Assembly: GCA_033297075.1 (NCBI GenBank)
Contig: MU858047.1
Coordinates: forward strand, 372,001 to 436,000
Source of the DNA: Rhypophila decipiens
Taxonomy: Eukaryota > Ascomycota > Sordariomycetes > Sordariales > Naviculisporaceae
Length of the DNA stretch: 64,000 nt
Direction of reading: 5' to 3'
Below, in pieces: positions 53,303 through 64,000 of the stretch. Numbering within the stretch: the stretch's first letter is position 1; the number at the start of each line of letters is the position of its first letter. Both the position numbers and the translations under genes were made by a program. The notes below the pieces were generated by a model that worked only from the letters and a program-made list of their open reading frames with translations, was not told the DNA's origin and searched no databases.

Positions 53303-56300
53303 CTAGATGGTGCTGCTCTCCATGCTGGATTTGGGACTCCCATTCGACTGATTGAAGACGGTTCTGCCGATGTTCCTGAGCTTGTTGCCACTCTTCGGTG
53401 GTTCCGCTTGATAGTCGACGAAATGCTCAGTGATGGGCTCCTTTTTGATATGACAGAAAAGGGTCGAGAACAGGTATGGGTCGGCGTTGTGATCCACCAG
53501 AGGGATGGTGCGATATCCCTGATTGAGGTTGTTCAGCTTGGCCGTGTACGTGGCGAGGGGCGGGGATCGGTTGTTGGCAAGCTTCACACTCCACCGCACA
53601 AAGACCAAATCTGGGTATTTTGTAGACAGCTCGAAGTCGCAAGCATGGTTAAACTCTGGGTTGAACCCATTCTGAGGAATTGGTTTGGTGCAGTACTTGA
53701 GCTGAGAGTCAGGGGCAGGAGCACTGGGAGATGTTGCTGCCTTGTTCTTCTTGTCGTCAGCGGTGAAGACCTCAACTTCCACATAAGGGTCGAAGGACTT
53801 TTTATCCCCAAGTTTCGACGGGCGCATCAGCTGCTGGGCAGAGATGACGGTGATGCTAAACTTGACTCTCTTTCGCGGTCTTTTCCCGGTGAATTGTTCA
53901 GCTTTCTCTGGCGCAATGACTTGAATCTCTCTCCCTTCTATCGGCTTCAGCACATAGCCTGACGAGTCTGGTCCGCCATGAAACATGGCATTGTTCATTT
54001 GCATGCCGAGATCAAACGTTTGCCAGTTGAGAGCAGCCATCTGAACACCACGCTTCCAATACAAGAGTGGGTCGAAGTTGTTGGATGATATTCTGCTGGC
54101 GTTCGGATACACCCTCATCAAATACTTCATGTTGTGGAGCCTCAAAGCTAGCTTTGCAGCCGCAGGCTGATTCTTCTCGTCGAAGCTTTTCTCCTTGAAG
54201 GAGAAAATATGATTGAACAGTTTGGCGTCGGGGGTGTCAAATCCCTCAAATTGAATGCCGGTGCAGTACACCCCCAAGCATCCAAGAACCGGGTTGATCT
54301 TGCTGTTCGTCTTCTTGGCGAAATCCCTCTCACTGTCGCTTTCGCATTCACTAGTGCTCGTGCTCACAGCTTCATGGACCTCGCCTTCTGTAATCGTATT
54401 GAACCGGGGCATCATCTGACGAGTAGGGCTCAGCAGCGGGCTTGAAGGTGGGGGTACGCTTTCCAAAGACACGGCACGCTGGTAGGGTGAGGGGAGACTG
54501 TTGCCTCGTCTCCTTCCGAGACGCGGCGACTCTTCTTGGGGCTGTGACTTCTTGACTTTGATGAGAATGCGATTCATCAGCTGTTCGGGCGTTGGGAGCT
54601 GGTTGGCCTCTACGCCAGGAAGAGGAGCGTCGACAAGCTTCTGCCCAAAGATCTCTCTCATTATCGACGCCATGTTTGCTTGCGTTTTCAAAGAGCAGCG
54701 AACCTCGAGGGAAATCCACAACGGTGTTTGGACAGCCTCGAATGCGTACTTGTTGACCGTCTTGATGACCTCCCGGAATGAGATCTTGGTAGTCAATGTG
54801 TGTCCATGTTTGACAACTGGCTGATCATCGTCACCGTCCCAGCAGTCGATCTCGACACACCGACAACCCCGCACCAGTGCATTTATGTACCCTTCAGTAC
54901 TCGACTCGCCAGCTACCTGGCGTCCAAGAAGGTACGTGTTGTGGGAGCTGGAAATGTAGTACTCGTTCATCGGCCGCTTCAAATGGTCGGTAGTGCATGA
55001 CATCTTCGGGACAACAGGGTTTGAGGGAGACGTGAGGAACCTTGCCAAGTCGGACTCGGCAATGGTCATTTCCTCATTTTCGATTGCGTCCCGTTCCGCA
55101 TCTCTGGTCCTGACTTTCCGGGCAAACTGGTTAAAGACGTTTTCCCACTGCAGCACGTCGGCTTCGATGTCCTCGCACTGCACTTCGCGCAAAAACCGCA
55201 AAAATTCGCCTTTCCTCATCCCAACCTCCCAGTCTCTGGTGTTCTGGCGATACACCTCACGAATGTCGTTTCTTCTCCTCATCAATTTCACGAACTCGAA
55301 AAACTCGGCCGAGTTCATGCTGGATGTGACACCGTCCCGACTAATGTTTTTCGCCTTGACCAAGTGGAAATTGTCGCGGATCACGGTCGGGGGTGCGTGA
55401 ATATGCAAAGCCCGGCACATGCGCTCCACGGCCTGGAAATCCATCTCGCCATCCTCGTTCGAACGAGAACTTGCTGCTTGGATTTTGGCCATTTCGGATT
55501 GCCAATAGACTTGAATGGCCTTGTCATTGAAAGCCATCAGGCTCTGGCAGAAGGTAAGGCGATGTTTTACTATAGCGTCGAGGGTCTCAGTCCATTTACG
55601 GAAAACGCTCTCATCGGGGGCGACAAAATGGCAAGTTTTGGTCCCTTTTTCGGAAATGTGATAGATAATCGAGAAGAACCGATCCTCCCGAGACTCATCC
55701 AACCCAGAGTCGAGTCGATATTGTCGGATGTCCTCACCCGTACGGACTTCCTTGATGTCGTCGAGATAAATCGTTTTCGACTTTCGGTCCCTCTTGTCCC
55801 ACGAAATCTTGGCAGCATCAGGGTCCAGTCGCATCGTGACTTGTCTCGCAGCCCTTTTGTTGCTGACCTTGGAGAGTGCTGTACCTTTGCGGAGCTCTAA
55901 TGGCACTACAGGACCAGCGGTGAGGATTTCCTGCTGCGATGGAGGCGCCGGGCTGGCAGACGCAACGGGTACAGAGGGATCGCGAGGAGTACCGTCTCCA
56001 CCACCAAATTCCAGTCTGAATTCGTCCTTGTCGACAGCATAGTCATCCTCCGAATCTACCAGAGCACTGGCTGGCTCCGGATTGCTTGCGCTTCCTCTTC
56101 GCCCACGTAGAATACCGGGGCCGACACTTCCATCACGGCTGTTGGGGTGCGTTGATGAACCCCTCCGGCCGGGCAAAAACTCGGTGACCTTCTTCATGCT
56201 GTTGGATGCCCGACGAATAAGGCTCGTCTTGGTGACCTGAGCCATGGCCGTAGAGCCCGGTGCTTTGCCATTGGTTTGACCTAGAGATGCTGTACTCGTC

Positions 56301-56683
56301 TTCCGGGACAGTCTCGTTTCAGACCGAGGGCCCGTGATTGCGTCTGGAAGCCTAAGAGGTGGAACACAAGCCTCCTGCCCCTGGGAATCAGAGCCCTCCA
56401 GAGCCACAGGCGAGTCTTGGATCGAGCTGTTGCCGGTCATGATCGTTCCAGTTGTCTCCGAAGACATGGAAGGGGATGTCTGAAACGAGTTCGGGGAAAT
56501 AGAAGGGTTGCCCAAGAAGGACGAAGGGACGGAGATGGGCTGAGGCCGCAGAGGGACATGATTTCGCGTGTCTGCCGAAGCTGGGGGCTCAAGCCCCATG
56601 CTTCCGGCGCTGACGGGCTGAACTTGGTTCGGAGACGAGGAAGGAGAGGCATCTGGCCGGGGAGAGCCGGCGGCCGAAGACAT
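53303..56683 (-). CDS. PLC1: Phosphoinositide-specific phospholipase C
   Basis: About 1126 aa, one exon, from the ATG at 56683 (MSSAAGSPRPD); an in-frame ATG at 56725 would add 14 residues. A long Ser/Pro-rich N-terminus (1 to about 265) precedes a PH-like domain (about 271-374, RAARQVTMRLDPDAAKISWD) and an EF-hand-like helical region (about 375-540). The catalytic X region (about 563-708) has ISSSHNTYL with the first catalytic His (about 581) and VVKHGHTLT with the second. A linker follows, then the Y region (about 844-913, LRLHNMKYLMRVYPNASRIS, YWKRGVQMAALNWQTFD) and a C2 domain (about 934-1081, KSFDPYVEVEV). The enzyme splits PI(4,5)P2 into diacylglycerol and inositol trisphosphate at the membrane, giving calcium and protein kinase C signals. 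The delta-like layout is the common fungal one. The C-terminal tail after C2 is short. Confidence 0.95.
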   Translation of the reverse strand: MSSAAGSPRPDASPSSSPNQVQPVSAGSMGLEPPASADTRNHVPLRPQPISVPSSFLGNPSISPNSFQTSPSMSSETTGTIMTGNSSIQDSPVALEGSDSQGQEACVPPLRLPDAITGPRSETRLSRKTSTASLGQTNGKAPGSTAMAQVTKTSLIRRASNSMKKVTEFLPGRRGSSTHPNSRDGSVGPGILRGRRGSASNPEPASALVDSEDDYAVDKDEFRLEFGGGDGTPRDPSVPVASASPAPPSQQEILTAGPVVPLELRKGTALSKVSNKRAARQVTMRLDPDAAKISWDKRDRKSKTIYLDDIKEVRTGEDIRQYRLDSGLDESREDRFFSIIYHISEKGTKTCHFVAPDESVFRKWTETLDAIVKHRLTFCQSLMAFNDKAIQVYWQSEMAKIQAASSRSNEDGEMDFQAVERMCRALHIHAPPTVIRDNFHLVKAKNISRDGVTSSMNSAEFFEFVKLMRRRNDIREVYRQNTRDWEVGMRKGEFLRFLREVQCEDIEADVLQWENVFNQFARKVRTRDAERDAIENEEMTIAESDLARFLTSPSNPVVPKMSCTTDHLKRPMNEYYISSSHNTYLLGRQVAGESSTEGYINALVRGCRCVEIDCWDGDDDQPVVKHGHTLTTKISFREVIKTVNKYAFEAVQTPLWISLEVRCSLKTQANMASIMREIFGQKLVDAPLPGVEANQLPTPEQLMNRILIKVKKSQPQEESPRLGRRRGNSLPSPYQRAVSLESVPPPSSPLLSPTRQMMPRFNTITEGEVHEAVSTSTSECESDSERDFAKKTNSKINPVLGCLGVYCTGIQFEGFDTPDAKLFNHIFSFKEKSFDEKNQPAAAKLALRLHNMKYLMRVYPNASRISSNNFDPLLYWKRGVQMAALNWQTFDLGMQMNNAMFHGGPDSSGYVLKPIEGREIQVIAPEKAEQFTGKRPRKRVKFSITVISAQQLMRPSKLGDKKSFDPYVEVEVFTADDKKNKAATSPSAPAPDSQLKYCTKPIPQNGFNPEFNHACDFELSTKYPDLVFVRWSVKLANNRSPPLATYTAKLNNLNQGYRTIPLVDHNADPYLFSTLFCHIKKEPITEHFVDYQAEPPKSGNKLRNIGRTVFNQSNGSPKSSMESSTI

Positions 56684-59600
56684 GGTGTCGAGCTGCGATG
56701 TGTAAATCCCGGGAGGCAACAGCAATACTGGATGACGGCGCTGTGCCTGGCTGAGCTAGCACTAGCAACAGAACAGCGCCAGGTAGCGTGCTGAGGGGCC
56801 CGAGAACTATTGGACAGACCAAGACAATTGTCGCTGCATTGTATGATGGTAGTGTGTCTGATAGGTGAAGTCTTTACAGAATGAGACGATATGCGGCGGG
56901 GGTAGTATATAAAAAAGCCAGTTGACCTCTCCGGCAACAGGACAAACCTGGGGGTGAGGTCTAGTATATAGAAATTCCAGCACCGACAGGGGTCTGTTTG
57001 GTCACTTGGTGTAAAACCGCCAATCGCTCAATTCCAGCAAGTGACTGTGCAGTGAGGCGGGCGCAACTAGCTGTTCTCGCAGTCAGTATCTTGCATACTC
57101 AGTACCAGCAAGGGACGATGTATACGGAAGTAACTGGTACGGAACGGAACACTGGTACAGGAGTACCAGGTATGTATATGCAGGCTTGAAATGGGAGAGT
57201 GTGAAATAATGGGGGGACGTATGGGACGGTAGGGTTAATGGTCCATGGTGCCATGGTGTGGTATGCAGGTCGCTGAATTCGGGTACATCTGTGAACAAAG
57301 TTGGGGGCAGTGACCTACCTTCAAATCCTGGCAAGAAACCCCAGATCTGTCTTTCGAGATGCGGTTAGATTTTGGCAGCAACCGTTTGCCGTTGCGTTGC
57401 TGCTGCAGTGCTATGCTGCCCCAGTCGAGGCAACCTCACGTCTGTGACCTTGGATGGTACGCGGCCTGGAGTACAGCACCTGGCGTTCCTGGAAACCGGC
57501 GCCCTCGAGACAGCCAGCCGTTGAAGACCTGAGGATCACAGGGTACGACCTGGGACAATGAGCTTGGCGTCGATGCAAGTCGGGGGGTCCTTTTTGGCAA
57601 CGGGAGCTACCTTCTGTCGCGACGCAAGTAAGGCGGGCTTAGAGAGCAATGAGCGCGTCTTAAGTGGCTGCTTCTTATTTTCTTCCGTCTTCGCAAATCA
57701 GCACCGAAAGGCGCCCCTGCGGTGGTTGCGCCGACGATGCGTGAGAGAGACGTAACAGTGGTGGTGCTGAAAATGTGGTGGTGGTATTCGTATGGACTTG
57801 TAGTATTGGGGATGCGCCGGGTGCAGCCGCAGGGAAGGGAAGTTCCAATGCCGCACGGGAAGCGAAGCGATGAACAACTTTGAATTTGAATCCCGGGTTG
57901 CGATATCTAACTTGAGAGTTTGATGTGTCACAACTTTTTGCGACGACCTCGGAGGGCGGGACGGAGGTAACAAAAGACAGTGATGCTCTGAGTAAGTTGG
58001 CTTGCCGTGTAACAGACGTGACTTGTCGCCCTGAAGGGAGGAGCTCAGACAAGAAGGAGTGGAATTGAGGAATCAAGATTTGCGGGAGGTGTAAACCTTA
58101 ATTCATGTCGCAATTATGATCCAAAGCCGAAAGATGAAAGGTCAGTCGCAGGTTGGTGCTTGCGCGGGCGGGCAACGCTGGCAGCGGCCAGGAGAGGTAG
58201 GTACGGAGTACGTGAGTAAATGCTTTTTGTTTGAGTGTGACCCAACCGCGAGCAAGGCCGGGAAATTATTAGTGTGGGTGACTGTGCGGGATACATGGCA
58301 AGCAGCCAGGACCAGGGCGGTTTGATCACTGGCAGTGACTTGACAGGCCCGCCACGCACGTACCGTACTGTATCGGACTGAAAAGTCGGAGCAAAACCGG
58401 GCCCTTGGTAATCAGCGATACGAGTAAACCAAAATTTGTGGATTGAAAAAAAGGGGGGAAAGAAGGTGAAAAAAAGAAAAGAATCTCCAAATTCAGAAAC
58501 CTCGTCATGCTATTGGATGATATGGCGGGCAGTGTTGAGTGCTTAACCACCCTTTGTCCTCCTCCGTTGGGTCAAGTCACCTCCAAACTCGATTTCTCAT
58601 TGGAGAAAAAATACAAGATGTGGCCGAGCAAAGGAAGAAATTCCCAATCCCTTGGAACCTGTGAGCTGCGAGCTGTGCTGAGCGAGGCACTGGACTGCTG
58701 TTGCTGTACTTTTCGCTCAATGGCACATGCCCAACACTGCAAGAAGGAACGCTGCGCTAGGCACAGATATCCGACTTGGTATCAGTGAAGCCAGAAATAG
58801 ATAGCTGTATGAATAGGCAACGGTGCACTCCAGAAATCCCTACGCTGGCGAGGATTGGATTCCGCCAGAACCCATTAGGCCCCTTTTTTCGCTCAGGAAC
58901 TTTGGCCTTAACAAGGCATTTGGAGACGCTGCCTTTCTAACCGTGGGCACCGGAGGGAAAAGTTAGTGACCTCATCATCCCCTACCGAAACTCGGCGGTT
59001 CTTTTTTCTCGTCCTTTCTTCGTCTCGTTCAGGTCGGGGCGCAAATTCCTAGTTCCGTAATCCCCTCGCCAATTTGCCGTCCTTTGACCAGCAGTCGAGA
59101 TGGAAAGCTTCAGCTCGCTTCTGTGGGTGAGGTCAGACGGGCCCCATCCCGGTGAGTATCAGTACGGCGCATAGTCAGCAGTACCTGCCGCGAGTATCCC
59201 TCGCTCCTTCAGCGCATCATTCCCTCGTCCCTTCCACGTTCTTTTTCATGAAGGAGGTACCAGTACCTCTGGCCCGTCGACTCCACAAACCCCCTCCACA
59301 GCTTTTTGTCTTCAATTTTTTTTTCTCTCCTTGCCAGACGGAATAGGGAAGGGGCAACTTGTGGGCCGAGATGAAGAAGCATCGTGAGCTTCCAAGTCCT
59401 TCCCCTCAATCAATGATTCACCATTCCCCTCTCCCCTCGACCTTCATCCCGCGATCGTACTCTCCACTTCCAACTGGGCTTATCATCTCAACTCCCGACC
59501 CAACAGCGACTGTCGTCCCTCATTTTAGCGTCCTGTTCGTAAACGGCAGAACCAAAATCACCGGGTAGACTTCCACTAGTCATCACCATCGTGACCATCC

Positions 59601-62600
59601 ATACCTTTCGGGGCTTGATCCCTGCTTGGAAGGACTTCTGTGTATGGATTGGTATTGCTGGATCTACAAACAGGCGGTGGGAAGATATCCATAACACTCT
59701 CTTATACCGGTAACACGTGCACAAGGTAGCGGATAAAACTCCATCCGTATGTATTCCCTTCCCAATACTGTGGTGTAATCCCGAACTATACGTAGGGCGC
59801 TTTCCGTTCTTGGCATTCAGTGGGATCTTTCCTATTCATGACTTCCATGCATAACCAAGCCCTTCGGCCTTGGAAATACGTCAGAATAAGGCCATTTATA
59901 ACATTAGACTTTTTGCCCGGATTCCTTCTCCGTTGGTGCCTTAGGTACACAGGGGCCAGCTGCCCGAGCGCGCCATAAACCCCATCTAGTCATATCTATC
60001 CTGATTTTCAAGGTACACGTGTACCGTACTGGTCACGTTATCAGACCGCGAACAATATCAACCGTCAAGTCCATCAGTCCCTCTGCCAACCAGCCAGTAA
60101 CAAGTCCATGACTGAGGAAAAGCATCCAAACATCTACCCGGAGAATTATCACACGTGTACTCGAGTAGATCAAGGCTAACAAGCAGGATTTTCTGAAACA
60201 CTAGGTAGCCAAGATATTCGATGATCCTCTTTACTTGTAGATCTTCGCCTACATATCCGTACATGTGTACCCAGAGAACCCTTCAGAATCACTTGGTGCG
60301 TATACCGACGCCTGAACTACGGTCACACAAGGTCAGGAGCTGCATGAAATCACATTTGCTGGGCTGAAAACTTCTTCAGTCTTGGGAGAACACGGTCGTC
60401 AACAGAATCCGCTGATAGTACTATATCCATGCAACACAAGGGCTGATGAATTTCAGACCAAGCCAGCCCACTGAAGTGATCCCCAGGAACAAGGAGAGCG
60501 GATCCACACAAGCGGTTTCTTGGGAGAGATGCAGCCTTGTCTGCCCCTGTCTGCTCCGTACCGCTACCAACTCCGCAACCGAAACCACACACATCCTCGA
60601 GGTACCGCGAAATGTACTCCGTATCCGTACTCCGTACGTGTACCTCATCCCACATGGCCCAGCGAGACCCACCATCATGAGTTTCCTTCTCGAACTCTCA
60701 TTGGCTTCAGTCTCACCAAGTTACCCCCTCCATCTGGGCAGCGTCCCTGGCGAAGGAGGCCCGGCGATCTCTCCGGAGCCGGTCACTCGTCCACGCTCAA
60801 GGTTGTACAATACGGCAGGAACACCGAATCGCCAGATGCGCACACCTGCCAAATCTCACAGAGGGGGGGCTTCATACGGAGTACTGCCCTAATAACCCAC
60901 ATGTACGGATACTGTACCTCGATTTCAAGTTCTTCAACCAGTTAGCCAACTGCCCGCAAGAGTCGCTGGCCAGCACCAAAAAGTTGACATACTCTACCTC
61001 TACCAATCCACGCACCCAGAGATAAACTCAGTCGTGTTCCGGATCACTACGCTAATCGAAAAAGAGAAAATGTGTTATCGAAACATGTCAAAGGATAAAA
61101 AGTGCTGATAGGGTCGATACAGGTAACCCACAAGACGGACAGGGAACTGGCCTAAAAATGGAAGCCCATGACCGCCAAGCTTTGTAGCGCCCAAAGCCTA
61201 GCGAAATATGGGCTAGCGTCAGGTAGGTAGCAATGACGTTTGCAGGTGACTCCGCGAACTCCAACTTTCCCGATACCACCAGCCCTGCTCCAGTCCAATC
61301 CTTTCTTTTTGCGCAACGTCGACGCCGCCAGCAAGGTTATTCCGTCACGTCCGCCTCCTTTTCGATTTGAGGATAGTCCAACGGCAACCCGGCGCCCGAT
61401 CAGGGCCAACGCGACCAAGTAACGGTTCATCAGCGGTGATAACTCTCCGCAATCAGCTTCGAATGGCTGAATGATGTTACCGTTTTGCCGTCTCCTTCGT
61501 AAAACTGCCATGATTTGAAATCGCGGGGTGCGCAGCTCGCTACCGAATAAACATTCGACTGCAGTCTTCCTCCTGCCAGCAATCCTTCGTCTTCGCTCAC
61601 AGGAGAAGCAACCTCGTAATGGATAGAAGTTTGGAGTACGGATAGCCGTGTGCCGCCGAGGTGACCGTCTCGACAGGAAGCGAGCGACCACGCGGTGCCC
61701 TGGCCAGTGGAGCGGACGGCCCTTCTGCCCGTGATCAACTCCCATTTTGTTTCCCTTCTCAGGAGATGCCGTTCTTTCGATTCGAGAAATGGACCTCCCT
61801 CGTCTTCCACACACACAAGGTGGCCAGCGCCATGTCCATGTTCCCTCACCGACATTTCTGACAAGACGCTCTGGTGCCGACCGGTCTCGTAGTCGGCCCC
61901 ATTACGGTCAGTCACGTCAGTCATTCCTAAAACAATCTTTCAGAATGTTTGGAAGTTGTTCGTGGTCATCACAGTCAATTCTCGGCTGTCCCCGTTCTCT
62001 TCCGGAGTACGATATGTATGGGATGTCGATGTGCTATCGCAGAGGAGAGCCCAGCTGCAGCCTTCATGCAGCGTTACGCCAACTTTAATACAGCTCACAT
62101 AAATGCCCCCAAGTACGTAGCTTGTCAGGATAGGGAAGGTCTCTTGAACTGGGCGTTTGCCAGGTCAAGCGGCCTCGAGTCGCAACGGTATGTAAAGCTA
62201 TTTCGGGGCATAAGCAACTGATGGAGGTATTCCAAAAGCCGTTCTGTCATTGCCACGAAACCCCACTTCGCAACAGGATCATTGTTCATGCTGCCCTTTC
62301 ATAGCTGCTGTCCAAGACTGGCTTCAGTGGAAGCGCAGAAACCACCCACTCACCCCGCTATATTGTGGTATTCGGCATGTTCTCGTTGGTGACATTCGCA
62401 TCGGGGTCGTCGTCACAATCCGCATGACCCGTCTGGCAACACCTCCTGCGGTGCACATCAGGGAGTCGCCTCAATACACTACTGACTGAAATGACGAGTG
62501 AGGTTGCCTCAGCCTTGGTGCTGTGTCTTCGGATCAGAGTGAGGCGGTGACGAGTTCAGATCCTGGGCTGAAATCCAGGAACCGCATCATGGATCACAAA

Positions 62601-64000
62601 GTCGATTGGATATCGACCCTCTCACCGAGCCGTAACCTTGGGCGCCACCGCAATCGCCGTTACGGGGCTAGCGCTCGGCATTTGCAAGGGTCGCAGAAGT
62701 GTGTCACGAGGCCCCAAAACCCCTGACATTTCGGGACCAAGACGACCAAAACGCTCCAATCGACGCCGAATATCCGTACAATTTCGACTTCACCTGCGCT
62801 GGCTCCGGGCTCGCAACTACACGCCGCGCCGGTTCTCATTTATCCTCCCAATAATCTGGCGATTCTCTGTCTACTCGTGTTGCGATACTGTCCCGGCAGT
62901 GCTTTTTGAGCAACCCGCGGGCCGCGTTGTCTTCGACGGTCCCACGTCCACCACTGCTTCCATCCAGTGGCACCCAACCGCAAGGGGCGTGGGCCCCCCT
63001 ATAGGCCATCCCCAAGTCCTACATCACACCGCTACATCCCAATGTTCTATCACAAACCTCACATCAATGGCGCCATGGATTATATTGTCATAGGCCAAGT
63101 GTTTAAACCTCATTTTCCGCCAGACATGGTTCTCGTGACTACCAAGGTGGGTTTGGGCAACTCCCTGAGAATTCCCCTCAAGTCTTTTCATCTGTGGTTC
63201 ACGGTCTGAGGAAGAAGAGTTTGTCCAGGCCAGTCCAGGCCAAGCCAGACCCTCCAAGGCGGTCAGGACAACCGCCAAAAAACACCTACAACGATTCTGC
63301 TCATAAACGTATTGCTGGCCAAAGTCAGACGAGACCTCGAGATATCATGAGGGCTCAATCCCAACAATGGCGCCGTGGCAGCAAAGAGCCACCCACAGAG
63401 GCAAAATCCCTGCTAAGCATGGCAACCACCCTCACCAAAAAAGGCAAGGTGTGCTTCGACGGGAAGGGCCGTATGTACGACATACTTGAAGCATTTCCAC
63501 CCTTGCAGCTGCGAGCTGCACTTGCACAGGTGAAATTAAGTGACGCCAGATACACTTGGGCCACGATGGAGAGATTGTTCAGTTCTGTGATTGATTGAAA
63601 AGTGGTCTGGCACCTGCCTCGTAGTCGAGTTTGCATCACGAATATGCAGGCAACTTAATCGACACTCCGGCCAGGTCCCCGGGGATCGAACTTGGCTCTC
63701 CCGGCGATCACCTCCCGCGGCAGTTGCTCGTCGTCCCCCGGAGCTACGTCCACGTCCCGTTGCACATGGCCTGATGGTGTGCGGGATATGTTGAAAATCC
63801 AACTCACGATCCCGGATAACTGCCTCCCTTCAACTTGGGGCTCAGTCTAGTCGTTCTCCCAGCCTACCAGCACGCAGAATCCTTGGCTGGCATACCCAAT
63901 CGCTTCCTGAAGGTATATATGCACGTTGATGCTTGATATCCCGACCCTGGAAACGCGGCCGCACTTGTCGACAGGTGTGTACTACACTACCGAGCGTCTC
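56684..64000. other. Gene-poor stretch right of PLC
   Basis: The first part is PLC leader/promoter. It contains clustered GTAC-type short repeats (CTGGTAC/GGTACC around 57.1 kb) and TACGGAGTA-type motifs at 58202, 60615, 60628 and 60875. Open frames of moderate size occur at 61152-61924 (two overlapping minus-strand frames, 220 and 164 codons) and 63194-63598 (134 codons, plus), none recognised. No tRNA, rRNA or transposon was seen. The right edge may belong to the flank of a gene outside the window. Confidence 0.5.

Noticed and set aside
63660..63760. Possible tRNA T arm on the minus strand (GTTCGATCC)
   Set aside because: Flanking bases do not form a T stem, and no A box is present at the right distance; chance match in GC-rich sequence.

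Overview
This window is nuclear DNA of a filamentous ascomycete (Pezizomycotina). Sordariomycetes is the most likely class, judged from remembered resemblance of the SEC23 and RPL12 protein sequences and of the intron style. The evidence is short introns (about 50-140 nt) with GTAAGT-like donors and CTAAC-type branch sites, monocistronic genes on both strands, kilobase intergenic spacers rich in simple repeats, and a gene set of fungal type. I saw no transposon, CRISPR array, virus, rRNA gene or biosynthetic cluster.

Layout. Positions 1-8785 are a gene-poor stretch. A two-exon O-GlcNAc transferase-like gene (TPR plus GT41 catalytic region) lies on the minus strand at 8786-13745, followed by another long spacer. 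RPL12 (six coding exons, two of them only 4 and 8 nt) and SEC23 (seven exons) are both on the minus strand at 20096-24403. A five-exon gene for a kelch-type single-pass membrane protein is on the plus strand at 26156-28689 and converges on a four-exon MAPEG/microsomal GST gene at 29101-29871. A family-X DNA polymerase (POL4/Pol mu-like) diverges from TFIIE-alpha (TFA1), which converges on a GPC1-type glycerophosphocholine acyltransferase. GPC1 diverges from cohesin SMC1, which converges on an M16 metalloprotease of the yeast YOL098C/Sdd3 type. That gene diverges from ZW10, which converges on a phosphoinositide phospholipase C. From 56.7 kb to the end nothing is convincingly coding.

The genes are mostly conserved single-copy housekeeping functions: ER traffic (SEC23 in COPII; ZW10/Dsl1-type tethering), translation (uL11), transcription (TFIIE), chromosome cohesion and DNA repair (SMC1, Pol X), lipid metabolism and signalling (GPC1, PLC), and nucleocytoplasmic glycosylation (OGT). 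From 21.7 kb rightward the genes alternate divergent and convergent, with shared promoter regions of roughly 1.1-1.8 kb. There is no sign that they form a pathway. I did not find a new multi-gene system. The items most worth following up are the micro-exon structure of RPL12, the WG-repeat insert in ZW10, the fungal OGT with its unusual 3' end and overlapping upstream ORF, the PPxY-tailed kelch receptor-like protein, the gateless Pol X active site, and a 9-mer (TACGGAGTA) strongly over-represented between genes.
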